From positions 1 to 42,042 of the forward strand of contig JAFZWN010000148.1 of assembly GCA_017617295.1 (NCBI GenBank): 42,042 bases of DNA, given 5' to 3'. Made by a program: the position numbers and the translations under genes. Source of the DNA: Clostridiales bacterium (GTDB lineage: Bacteria; Bacillota; Clostridia; Saccharofermentanales; Saccharofermentanaceae). A model generated the notes under the pieces. The model searched no databases. It saw only the letters and a list, made by a program, of their open reading frames with translations, and was not told the DNA's origin. Below are positions 31,823-40,384 of the stretch, one piece after another (the first letter of the stretch is position 1; each line of letters starts with the position of its first letter).

Positions 31823-32674
31823 ATGAAAAGATCATTTTGCATCCTTGCGGCCGGCGGCATCCTGATGCTCGCATCGTGTTTTGCGGTCCCGGATAACGGG
31901 CTTGCTTCCGAAGTGACAGAAGCGGCTGCGGCAGAGCCTTCCCGGACGGCATCAACTCCGGAAGATCCTTCACAGCCTTGCGAACTTGCTGCAGGGGCAT
32001 CCGTTTATCCCGATATCTACGAAGCATATGATGATGCGCTCCTTGATGTGCTCAAGTACTATGTTCTCCCGGACGGGACGGAACTGGAGTATCAGGGACC
32101 GACTGACTGGATCGCCGTTAAGCTGGAGTATACGGATGATTATGCGGTTTTCGATATTGACGGTGACGGAAGGGAGGAGCTCATCATCAGCTTCCGCACA
32201 GCCCCCAGCGCATATCACAGGGCATATATCTTCGAATACTATACCGACACACACGAATGGCATTGCGAAGGTGAGTTTACACCGGGATCTGATATCTACG
32301 ATAACGGCGTGATAATAAGCTATGGCCACCACGCCAATCCGCGCAGCGTCATGATGCGTTATAGGGTCCTTCGATACGATCCGGAATCTGACACCTATGA
32401 GACCTTAGGATACGTCGACAGCTGGGGGCGGGATATCGAGATCGAGATCTCCGGCGGTATTGGCGATTATCCCGAAGAATATGACACTGATAACGCGGGA
32501 GTCGTGTATCTTCTGTGGGGGTTCGACGGGACTGATGAGATAAGATACTATTCGCAGTCAGCCTATGAAGAATTCCTGGAGGAGCTATACGGGGACAGCG
32601 AGACCATCAGCATCCCGTACAATGATATGGTACTTGAAAACCTTGACAACAGTGAATTGATTACTTATTTCTGA
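31823..32674 (+). CDS. Lipoprotein of unknown function with a calcium-loop-like motif
   Basis: This 283-residue protein starts at an ATG behind AAAGAGG. The signal peptide (MKRSFCILAAGGILMLASCF) has a lipobox with Cys19. The mature part contains FDIDGDGREELII, an Asp-rich loop typical of EF-hand/FG-GAP-like calcium-binding turns. It continues with a beta-rich sequence (YIFEYYTDTHEW, GFDGTDEIRYYSQ) as seen in clostridial surface lipoproteins of unknown role. The last 14 bases overlap, convergently, the end of the diguanylate cyclase gene. An in-frame GTG at 31817 lies within the ribosome site and is not favoured. Confidence 0.75.
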   Translation: MKRSFCILAAGGILMLASCFAVPDNGLASEVTEAAAAEPSRTASTPEDPSQPCELAAGASVYPDIYEAYDDALLDVLKYYVLPDGTELEYQGPTDWIAVKLEYTDDYAVFDIDGDGREELIISFRTAPSAYHRAYIFEYYTDTHEWHCEGEFTPGSDIYDNGVIISYGHHANPRSVMMRYRVLRYDPESDTYETLGYVDSWGRDIEIEISGGIGDYPEEYDTDNAGVVYLLWGFDGTDEIRYYSQSAYEEFLEELYGDSETISIPYNDMVLENLDNSELITYF

Positions 32675-34556
32675 GCTTATACTGCCTCTTGTTCATATAC
32701 ATGAGCTTATCGGCCAGCTTCATGCAGGCGAAGATGTGCTTATTGTCACCGCCCTTAAGATCGGAGATGCCGTTGCTGGCGTGAATAGGGTAGGGCTTGC
32801 CCGAATTGCTCGATGCCTCCGCCAGACGCATTGCAAAATCATTAGCAAACTCCCGTACCCGGTCAGGGCTTTCCGATACCAGGACCGCAGAGAATTCGTC
32901 ACCGCCGAACCTGGCGCAGATCTCGCCTTCGCGGACGCAGCTCTTCAGTACTTCCGCGAGCGTCATGAGCGCGAAATCCCCGTCCGCATGTCCGTACAGG
33001 TCATTTATGGTCTTAAGGTCGTCCATATCGATGCTGGCAATGCTTACGATCGTTCCCTCTTGATGTGAAGAGAGAATACCGGCAAGGCCGTTTTCAAAGC
33101 CGCGCCTGTTAAGAAGCCCTGTAAGAGGATCCGTCTCGGAGATCTTCTTGATATTTGCCAGTTCGACGAACCTGCTCTGGAAATAGCTGTTCTCGAGGGC
33201 GGCTGAAAGGGCGTTGGTATATGTATTCGTCAGTGAATTGGGCCACTGTCCTTCAGAAGGCTTCAACACCAGGAATCCGTATTCGCGGCTCTTATAGTAA
33301 AGAGGGAATATGATGTATGCCCCGGGCTCATCCTCATCGAAGATCTCTTTCGGAAGTATCTCGCCCCTTTTGAATCTCGTATCAAATATCTCGGCCTTCA
33401 TCCTCTCGGTCGCCGTCATCTTCTGCATCAGCATGATCTCATCGGAGAAGATCGTATTTTTCTCGACGGAGTGGAACTCGGGATCCTCAATGTCGCAGAG
33501 GCAGATATATCCCGTGTCGCAGCGCAGGGTGTGGAAATAGTAGTTGGCCACGGAAAGGGAATTCTCGATATCGTATCTGTTCTGGTAGTCGGCCGTGATC
33601 CTTCCGGCTTCCCTTAAGAGGAACTCACTCTCGATGACCTTGTTTACGTTATATTCCTTCTCACCATATGTGATCTGGGGACCGCATCCGCAGCTGGCAC
33701 GAAGGTCGAGCTCATCCGACAGCATTATCCTTCTGGGCGGGATCCTGCCTTCGGCTATATCGTCGATTATCGTAAAGGCGGCCCCGGCATAGTCCTTCGG
33801 ATCTATCGTGACTGTCGTAAGGGAAGGATCGTTTCTCTTGCCTTCCTCTATGCCGTCAAAGCCTGACACGCAGACATCCTCGGGAACCCTTTTGCCTCTC
33901 TTCTTGAGCTCGTCGCAGATCGAAAGGGCCATATAGTCATTGGCGCAAATTATCGCCTGCGGATATTCGCCGTCTTCCCCGAGAAAATGGTTAAGTGCTT
34001 TCTCACCTCTGTTGATCCAGTAGTTACCTTCATAGACAGTATTACTTAAGATCGGAAGCCCGGCCTCGTTCATTGCCTGCTCGAACCCCGCCAGACGGTC
34101 AGGGGAATCCTTGCTCGCGAAAGGCCCGGACATATAGCAGATCTTTGTGAACTTATGCTCATCGATAAAATGCTTGGTCATAAGAAACATCGATCTTTTA
34201 TTCTCTATAGAAATCGAATAGACATCGGGATTCTCATTCTGAAGGCATATAACGGGACACGTCGCCTTCTCCTTAACTATCTCGAAGAATTCCGTATCCA
34301 TGCCGTATATGTCGAAAGTATTCGGCATCACGATTATGGCATCGAACTTGGAATAGTCGGGAAGATGGATGATGTTCTTCTTGCCGATCTCGGAAAGGAG
34401 GTTTCTTCCGTAAGGGCAGGAATATGAACCGTAGGAGGCATATATGACGACATCCATGTCACGCTCGCGTGCGTGATCGATAATGGCACGGCCGCAGGAT
34501 TTCTGGAAGAACTGCGTGATCTCACTCATGAAAAGACCGATCTTCTTACGTCCCAT
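32661..34556 (-). CDS. LacI-type sensor / GGDEF diguanylate cyclase
   Basis: This 631-residue cytoplasmic protein has at residues 1-290 a LacI/periplasmic-binding-protein-like ligand domain without the DNA-binding helix-turn-helix (KKIGLFMSEITQFFQKSCGR, AIICANDYMALSICDELKKR, VSGFDGIEEG). A GAF-like middle follows (about 310-465), then a GGDEF domain from about 475 with DPLTGLLNRRGFE and RFGGDEFSAVLVS near 550. It should make c-di-GMP from GTP under control of a bound small molecule, probably a sugar. The inhibitory RxxD site five residues before GGDEF reads REGE, so product inhibition may be weak or absent. It has an AGGAGGT ribosome site and a striking promoter region. Confidence 0.9.
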   Translation of the reverse strand: MGRKKIGLFMSEITQFFQKSCGRAIIDHARERDMDVVIYASYGSYSCPYGRNLLSEIGKKNIIHLPDYSKFDAIIVMPNTFDIYGMDTEFFEIVKEKATCPVICLQNENPDVYSISIENKRSMFLMTKHFIDEHKFTKICYMSGPFASKDSPDRLAGFEQAMNEAGLPILSNTVYEGNYWINRGEKALNHFLGEDGEYPQAIICANDYMALSICDELKKRGKRVPEDVCVSGFDGIEEGKRNDPSLTTVTIDPKDYAGAAFTIIDDIAEGRIPPRRIMLSDELDLRASCGCGPQITYGEKEYNVNKVIESEFLLREAGRITADYQNRYDIENSLSVANYYFHTLRCDTGYICLCDIEDPEFHSVEKNTIFSDEIMLMQKMTATERMKAEIFDTRFKRGEILPKEIFDEDEPGAYIIFPLYYKSREYGFLVLKPSEGQWPNSLTNTYTNALSAALENSYFQSRFVELANIKKISETDPLTGLLNRRGFENGLAGILSSHQEGTIVSIASIDMDDLKTINDLYGHADGDFALMTLAEVLKSCVREGEICARFGGDEFSAVLVSESPDRVREFANDFAMRLAEASSNSGKPYPIHASNGISDLKGGDNKHIFACMKLADKLMYMNKRQYKLRNK

Positions 34557-34584
34557 ATATATACCTCCTATTATGATAATTTGG

Positions 34585-34638
34585 ATTATATCACAATGAA
34601 GTCACATGTGTACACATTTATTTCACAATTTCTTCACA
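34585..34638 (-). promoter_or_regulatory. Promoter with five helically phased TCACA repeats
   Basis: On the minus strand TGATATAAT (34585-34593) is an extended -10 promoter 29 bases before the diguanylate cyclase start codon. On the plus strand TCACA occurs at 34591, 34602, (ACACA) 34612, 34623 and 34634: steps of 11, 10, 11 and 11 bases, one DNA turn each. An inverted TGTGA lies at 34645. The array covers the -10 to -60 region, so a protein bound along one DNA face would control the gene. The binding factor is unknown. Confidence 0.7.
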
Positions 34639-34713
34639 TTTGATTGTGAAGGTTGAACAAAGGACTGATAAACGTCCGGCTTGGCCCGTCCCCCGCCGGT
34701 TCGAGGATCTGAT

Positions 34714-34750
34714 TTATCCCACCTATGCGATTCCGTGAAATGTGGGATAA
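34714..34750. other. Inverted repeat TTATCCCAC/GTGGGATAA
   Basis: Perfect 9-bp arms at 34714-34722 and 34742-34750 are separated by 19 bases. No T tract follows. It could be an operator or a hairpin. The stretch 34651-34713 shows nothing recognisable. Confidence 0.6.
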
Positions 34751-34775
34751 TCCTAACACTTTCTCCGCACCGTCA

Positions 34776-34855
34776 TAATTGTATTGTTAAATTCATGCGA
34801 CCTCCGCACAAGCGAAGCGCGGAGGACCCGAGCACGAATTTACACAATACAATTA
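34776..34855. repeat. 80-bp nested palindrome
   Basis: The outer arms TAATTGTATTGTTAAATTC (34776-34794) and its near-perfect complement (34836-34855, GAATTTACACAATACAATTA) enclose inner arms CCTCCGC (34801-34807) and GCGGAGG (34819-34825) with nearly the same centre. The element is AT-rich outside and GC-rich inside, with no coding potential. Its plan resembles the 107-bp element at 28370, though the sequences differ. Confidence 0.8.
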
Positions 34856-34957
34856 CCAATTAATACTTTGATAAGAATTTGATAGTCCTCTGTTAAAGAA
34901 GTCTTGACGCAGGTTCAATACAATAAGAGCATAAGAATTTTGCGAAGGAGCAGTGGT

Positions 34958-35716
34958 ATGACTTCAGTATTAACTACAGAGAAACTTTGTAAGACATTCA
35001 GTAACGGAGGCGTGCAGCAGCATGTTATCAAGAATCTCGATCTCGAGATCATCGAAGGAGACTTCACGGTAATCATGGGGGCGTCGGGATCGGGTAAGTC
35101 CACGCTTTTGTATGCGCTGTCGGGGATGGATAAGCCTTCGATGGGAAAGATCGTTTTCGACGGTGAGGAGATCCAGGGGAAGAGCAATGACCAGCTGGCT
35201 GTATTCAGGAGAGGCAACTGCGGTTTCGTTTTTCAAAGTGTTTACCTTCTGGAGAACCAGACGGTCCTGGATAATGTTCTGACGGGTGCACTGATCGTGA
35301 AGAAGAATTCGCCGGAGCTCGTGGCTAAGGCAAAGGATCTTCTTAAGAAAGTCGGTATCGGAGAGGAACTTTGGAAGAAGTATCCTAACCAGCTGTCTGG
35401 CGGTGAGGCCCAGAGGGTCGGGATCGTGAGGGCGATCATAAATGAGCCGAAGATCCTTTTCGCCGATGAGCCGACGGGTCAGCTGAATTCCTCTTCGAGT
35501 AAGGATGTGCTCGATATAATCACTGAACTTCATAAGAACGGACAGAGCATTGTAATGGTAACCCACGACCTTAAGACCGCCCTTCGCGGGACCAGGGTAC
35601 TGTTCCTGAGGGACGGTAACGTGGTGGGTGAGCATAAGATGGCGCCTTACGGCAGCGATGACATCAGGACCAGAAGAGCGGGTCTTCAGGATTTCCTTGA
35701 TGAGATGGGATGGTAA
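34958..35716 (+). CDS. ABC transporter ATP-binding protein (MacB/LolD/BceA type)
   Basis: This 252-residue ATPase starts at the ATG behind AAGGAG; a TTG 54 bases upstream is not favoured. Walker A is GASGSGKST (41-49), followed by the Q-loop FVFQSVYLLENQTV, signature LSGGEAQRVG, Walker B ILFADEPTG and the H-loop VMVTHD. This type pairs with FtsX-like permeases and drives mechanotransmission, lipoprotein/peptide export or antimicrobial-peptide defence rather than solute uptake. The permease gene overlaps its end. A TTGACG at 34904 may be a -35 box, but no matching -10 is clear. Confidence 0.92.
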   Translation: MTSVLTTEKLCKTFSNGGVQQHVIKNLDLEIIEGDFTVIMGASGSGKSTLLYALSGMDKPSMGKIVFDGEEIQGKSNDQLAVFRRGNCGFVFQSVYLLENQTVLDNVLTGALIVKKNSPELVAKAKDLLKKVGIGEELWKKYPNQLSGGEAQRVGIVRAIINEPKILFADEPTGQLNSSSSKDVLDIITELHKNGQSIVMVTHDLKTALRGTRVLFLRDGNVVGEHKMAPYGSDDIRTRRAGLQDFLDEMGW

Positions 35717-35721
35717 GACAG

Positions 35722-38280
35722 ATGAAGATTTTCAGATTATCGTTATTTAATCTTCGAAAGAACAGAAGGGAAGCGGTCGCGATCGTCTTTCTGACGTTCA
35801 TAACGTCTTTCCTTCTGGGGACTTTCTTTACGAGCATAGCAAAGATCGATAAGGCTTTCGACAGCAGTTTTGAATCCACGGGGTCCGTGAATACGGCAGT
35901 CATATTCCTGGATGGAAGTTACCGTGATGTCTATCGCGATATCCTGGCAGATGAATACGGGATAGAGGATATCGAGAAGCTTAACGTGCTTAACAGTATA
36001 GGAGCTTCGGTGAGAGGAAGAGACGGTGAGAAGACATCTTATAATATGTATTTTGTGACTGAGGAATCGGAGAGGAAGATGGAGGACTTCAAGATCTGTG
36101 AGTCGCTTTCCGATGAGCAGATCGGGGCGCTGGAGCATCCTATCTGGCTTCCTCTGTATTTCTCCATCACGGGCGGATATAAGGTCGGTGATACCTTTAC
36201 CATGGTGTCCGGAGGCAGGGATTATCCGTTTACGGTCGCGGCTTTTTATGAGACCGGATTCGGCAATGAGAGCGGAAGCGGATTTAAGATGGTAGTCAGT
36301 GAGCATGACTATATGCTGCTGTCCGGCATATACGAGAGCGGTGTGATGCTGGCCTTTAACGCTGACCGCTCTGATTACGGAAGCTCTGATGCTTCTTTGG
36401 GCCTTGTGATAACAGATGAGAATGCTCTATATGAATTCCCGATTACGGAATATATCGAGAGGTGCGAGGAGGAATCCTCCGAGAACATCAACCAGTCTGT
36501 CAGCACGCTTTCGATCCGGGTCCAGAAACTGATGGAGACATCTTATGTAGATGCCTATATGTATCTGAGCGCTTTCTTTGCGATCATAACAATGGCGGCA
36601 TCGCTGTTCCTTATAAGGCAGAAGATCTCGAACGATATCGAGGCCCAGATGCAGCAGATCGGAGTCCTGGAGGCTCTGGGATACAGGTCGAAAGAGATAT
36701 CCATGTCCTATGTGTACGAATATGTCATTACGGGTGGTATCGGAGCGGTCCTTGGAGCAGTCGCGGCTGTTGCATTTATTCCGGTCATGACCGGGATCAT
36801 AAGGACTTTTATCAACCGTAATGTCTACGGCGGTTCCTACAGCCTGAGGGTCATTCCCGTAGCTGCTTTTATCGTGGCCGTCATCCTCATATTCGCGCTG
36901 CTTAAGGCGGGGATCATAAAGAACTATCCTCCGGTAATAGCACTGCGCAAAGGTATCAGATCCCATCATTTCGGAAAGAATGTACTTCCTCTTGAGGATA
37001 CAAAGACCAATATCAACTTGAGGCTTGCGGCCAAGGGATATCTGAAGAATATCAGACATTCGATAGGTGCTGGTATCTGTATCTTTCTGGCAGCGGTTGC
37101 TTTCCAGTTCGGCATTGCTACCTCTAGCATCATCACCGGAGGTCCGGATGCTCTCCTGAAGTCGATGGGCATGGAGATGGCTGATGAACGTATCACGCTG
37201 CTGGAGGGGACAGACGCAGCCGGATTCACTGAGGAGATCCTGGCCTTTCCTGAGGTGCGTAAGGTCAATCAGACCATTGACTTCCTGTATCTTACAGTTG
37301 AGGATCAGGCTGAGGGCGTTGCCGTAGTCTATGACGATTATGCGACGACTGAGAATATCTTTATCAGTGAAGGCAGGTTCCCGGAGCACGATAACGAGAT
37401 CGTGATATCGACTCTTAGAAGCGAGACATACGGCTGCGGTATCGGTGACAGCATCTTTATAGAAGGATCGGGTACGAAGAAGAGCTATATCATCACCGGT
37501 ATCCTGACACATATGTCGAACAACAGGATGAACCTTTATATGACTTCCGACGGATACAGGCGTATATTCCCGAACCGCCGCCTCGACGTGCTCGAAGTAT
37601 ATCTTGAGGAAGGCGCTGACAAGGATGCGTTCGAAAGGAAGATCACATCGATCTACGGCGCCAGCGTAAATGACCGTTCGGACGGATCTGCCGTTGAAGG
37701 CACACTCGAGGAGCGTATCAGGAGCGTAGCCGACGAGCAGATGTCGATACTGATCTCCCGTTACGGGGTGAACGATATTGACTATGCAGTCAAGGTCGGA
37801 GACCGGATGATCACCGGAAGGAGCAATATGGTGATCAGGGAAATGAACTCCTTAAAGGATCTTGCCATCACCCAGATGGAACCGATCATTGGTGCGCTGA
37901 GCGGATTCACGATAGGCGGAACACTGTTTATCTGTGTTGTCGTGGCGGTGCTCCTGAGCATGATCGCCGCCTCCGATGTGAGACGCCAGCGAAAGGAACT
38001 CGGAATCATGAAGAGCATGGGCTATTCATCCAAAGACCTTATGACCCAGATCGCCCTTAAGTTCCTTCCCACCAGCATCATATCCGTAGGACTGGCCTCG
38101 ATAGCATCTGTATTTGTCGCAGGTAAGTTCTTTGAACTCGGATTCGGCGTACCGATGATGGCACACGGAATGATCCACATAGCAGCCGGAATCGTACTCA
38201 TAGCATTCTGCTACGCGGTAACCTACTTCGCGGCAGGAAGAGTAAAGAAGGTCTCGGTCACCGAGCTCATGACAGAGTGA
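35722..38280 (+). CDS. FtsX-like ABC transporter permease
   Basis: This 852-residue permease has an N-terminal helix, a large extracytoplasmic domain (about 45-280), three helices (about 288-400), a second outer domain (about 445-690) and three final helices. It therefore has the duplicated FtsX/MacB permease plan. The FtsX core motifs appear as MQQIGVLEALGYRSKEI and RKELGIMKSMGYSSKDLM, the contact points for the ATPase. ATG 35722 (MKIFRLSLFNLRKNRR) looks the better start; ATG 35710 within the ATPase stop region is an alternative. It probably exports or extracts a peptide or lipid-linked substrate together with the ATPase. A serine hydrolase follows after 18 bases. Confidence 0.9.
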   Translation: MKIFRLSLFNLRKNRREAVAIVFLTFITSFLLGTFFTSIAKIDKAFDSSFESTGSVNTAVIFLDGSYRDVYRDILADEYGIEDIEKLNVLNSIGASVRGRDGEKTSYNMYFVTEESERKMEDFKICESLSDEQIGALEHPIWLPLYFSITGGYKVGDTFTMVSGGRDYPFTVAAFYETGFGNESGSGFKMVVSEHDYMLLSGIYESGVMLAFNADRSDYGSSDASLGLVITDENALYEFPITEYIERCEEESSENINQSVSTLSIRVQKLMETSYVDAYMYLSAFFAIITMAASLFLIRQKISNDIEAQMQQIGVLEALGYRSKEISMSYVYEYVITGGIGAVLGAVAAVAFIPVMTGIIRTFINRNVYGGSYSLRVIPVAAFIVAVILIFALLKAGIIKNYPPVIALRKGIRSHHFGKNVLPLEDTKTNINLRLAAKGYLKNIRHSIGAGICIFLAAVAFQFGIATSSIITGGPDALLKSMGMEMADERITLLEGTDAAGFTEEILAFPEVRKVNQTIDFLYLTVEDQAEGVAVVYDDYATTENIFISEGRFPEHDNEIVISTLRSETYGCGIGDSIFIEGSGTKKSYIITGILTHMSNNRMNLYMTSDGYRRIFPNRRLDVLEVYLEEGADKDAFERKITSIYGASVNDRSDGSAVEGTLEERIRSVADEQMSILISRYGVNDIDYAVKVGDRMITGRSNMVIREMNSLKDLAITQMEPIIGALSGFTIGGTLFICVVVAVLLSMIAASDVRRQRKELGIMKSMGYSSKDLMTQIALKFLPTSIISVGLASIASVFVAGKFFELGFGVPMMAHGMIHIAAGIVLIAFCYAVTYFAAGRVKKVSVTELMTE

Positions 38281-38298
38281 TTAGGGAGGATGTAAGAA

Positions 38299-40239
38299 AT
38301 GAAAGATATACGTAAGAAGATAATGATACCCTGCCTCGCCGCTTTGATCGGAGCAGTATCGCTGGTACCGGCTAATGCCGCTCAGGATACAGGTTCCGGT
38401 ACGGATACCGTGATCCCGGCTGAGGCTGGAGAAGAGAGAGTCTACTGTGTCGGTTCGGTAAGCAAGGTCTACGTGACGGCCGCGGTAATGCAGCTGGTAG
38501 ATCAGGGCCTTGTGGATCTGGATGCCCCGGTGACCGACTATATCCCGGATTTCACCATGGCGGATGAACGCTACCGCGATATCACCGTCAGGATGCTGAT
38601 GGACCACACATCAGGTATCATGGGAACCTACTACCATAATATGCTGCAGTATGCGGACATTGATACCGAGTACTGCGACGGACTACTTCAGAGCCTTTCC
38701 ACCCAGAGGCTCAAGGCCACCCCGGGCGAATATGCCGCATATTGTAACGACGGCTTCGACCTTCTGAGGATCGTCGTCGAGCGTGTCACGGGAATGAGCT
38801 ATACCGACTATGTGGATCAGCATATAGCCGGCGAGCTGGGACTGAGCCACACGGGAACTGCCATCAGCATGTATGACCGTGAAGACGCCGTGCCTGTCTA
38901 TGTAAACGGGCTTCCCCACGATTACGAATACTGCATGAACCTCGGAAGCGGCGGCATCTATGCTACCGCCTCCGACGTGGCGGAGTTCGGAAGTGTCTTC
39001 TGGAGAGGCAATAATGTCCTTATTTCCACTCAGCTTCAGGACGCGATGGCTACTCCCTGGAACGATGAAGAATATATGGATCAGAACGGCCTCGGATGGG
39101 ACTATGTGGAGAGCCTGCAGTTCGAGCAGCAGGGTGTTCAGGTCCTGGGCAAGGGCGGCGATATCGGCACTATGCATGCTTTCCTTATGGTCGCTCCGGA
39201 CAACGACATCAGCATCTCCGTTTTGAGCAGTGGCGGCTCGAGCATGTATAACGGCTTCCTGGCGGGACAGCTCATGAGTGTCGTTCTTGAAGAGCAGGGA
39301 ATAGAAGTAGATCATCTTACTCCTACCGAAGTGGAGATCGCATCAGGCCTTCCTGAAGGATATGAGATGTTCGAGGGATTCTATTCGCTCGACACCACAT
39401 ACGGAGAACTGACTTTCGATGAAGACGGGACAGCCCGCATGGTCTCACACGGTATCGATACATCTTCCGAGACCGAATACAGATACACGACCTGCGGAGG
39501 ATTCGTTGAAGTCGATGCCAACGGCCAGATCAGGTCTAACAGGAACATTTTGTTCTTCGAAGAAAGTGATGACGGACATATCTATATCAGATCCGAGCAG
39601 TTCACGGAGGTCCCTGAGATCGGAGAATATGTAAGCAGATCCTATATTGCCGAGAAGATCGAAGACAATCCGGTAAGCGATGAAGCGGTCGCAGCCTGGA
39701 GACAGTATGAGGATGTGCCCCTGGTGCTCTGTAATAACGCATATTCTTCAGCATCCTACGATGCCCCGTTCGCTTTCGTTCATGTCATTGATGAAGTCCC
39801 GGGCTATGTCCTGGTGGGTTTTGGAGCAGGCACGTGTCTTCTTAAGATCGTGGATTCCGCACATGCGGTTGCCTTCCAGACGATCCCTTCCTCATCCAAC
39901 CGTGACCTCATGGACATAACGGTCGGTGATGACGGCGTCATCTATTCGACGATCGGCGACAACTATCTCCCTCTGGCGGCCATGCCCGAGTTCACCTCGG
40001 ATATCACATCCGTGGATCTTACGTCGGCTTCACCTTCGTGGTACCGTATCGCAGATGATATGGCATATTCCATGATCAGCATAGACCGTCCCTCAAACAG
40101 TGCCGTCTATGTCTATAACAAGTACTTTGAGGTGATCTACTCGTCCCACGTGACAGACGCATCTTCGCATATCGACCTTCCCGAAGGCGGATTCATCGTC
40201 TTTGTGGGCGAAAGCGGTGACAGTGTAGGTATCGGGTAA
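38299..40239 (+). CDS. Secreted serine hydrolase, beta-lactamase/PBP class C fold
   Basis: This 646-residue protein has a signal peptide cleaved near VPANA-AQ (about 27) and then a class-C beta-lactamase-type domain. The nucleophile motif SVSK is at 53-56 and the YxN-type motif is GEYAAYCN; VRMLMDHTSGI is the hallmark helix and the KGG-like GKGGDIGTMHAF (about 287) is the third motif. After about residue 350 come beta-rich domains without a match. SxxK stands only about 25 residues after the signal peptide, so the usual first strands of the fold are missing. It shares a transcript with the ABC exporter and could be a D-Ala peptidase/esterase or an immunity factor. A GGGAGG site precedes the ATG. 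Confidence 0.85.
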   Translation: MKDIRKKIMIPCLAALIGAVSLVPANAAQDTGSGTDTVIPAEAGEERVYCVGSVSKVYVTAAVMQLVDQGLVDLDAPVTDYIPDFTMADERYRDITVRMLMDHTSGIMGTYYHNMLQYADIDTEYCDGLLQSLSTQRLKATPGEYAAYCNDGFDLLRIVVERVTGMSYTDYVDQHIAGELGLSHTGTAISMYDREDAVPVYVNGLPHDYEYCMNLGSGGIYATASDVAEFGSVFWRGNNVLISTQLQDAMATPWNDEEYMDQNGLGWDYVESLQFEQQGVQVLGKGGDIGTMHAFLMVAPDNDISISVLSSGGSSMYNGFLAGQLMSVVLEEQGIEVDHLTPTEVEIASGLPEGYEMFEGFYSLDTTYGELTFDEDGTARMVSHGIDTSSETEYRYTTCGGFVEVDANGQIRSNRNILFFEESDDGHIYIRSEQFTEVPEIGEYVSRSYIAEKIEDNPVSDEAVAAWRQYEDVPLVLCNNAYSSASYDAPFAFVHVIDEVPGYVLVGFGAGTCLLKIVDSAHAVAFQTIPSSSNRDLMDITVGDDGVIYSTIGDNYLPLAAMPEFTSDITSVDLTSASPSWYRIADDMAYSMISIDRPSNSAVYVYNKYFEVIYSSHVTDASSHIDLPEGGFIVFVGESGDSVGIG

Positions 40240-40263
40240 CCGAAACAGGTACTTTCCATAACG

Positions 40264-40308
40264 AACACCACCATTTCAGGCTAAAATGCCCGGATGGTGG
40301 TGTTTTTG
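40264..40308 (+). terminator. Rho-independent terminator of the exporter operon
   Basis: A perfect 11-bp stem, AACACCACCAT/ATGGTGGTGTT, with a 19-base loop, is followed by TTTTTG. Confidence 0.85.
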
Positions 40309-40384
40309 TGTGCGGCTTCTCCGATAATGGACAAAAGTCAAGTTTTTTTATAAAATCGTGTCAAATGATCATGGGAGGGAAGTT

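Noticed and set aside
34904..34935. TTGACG promoter for the ABC exporter
   Set aside because: A good -35 is present but no acceptable -10 at 16-18 bases, so I did not list it as a feature.
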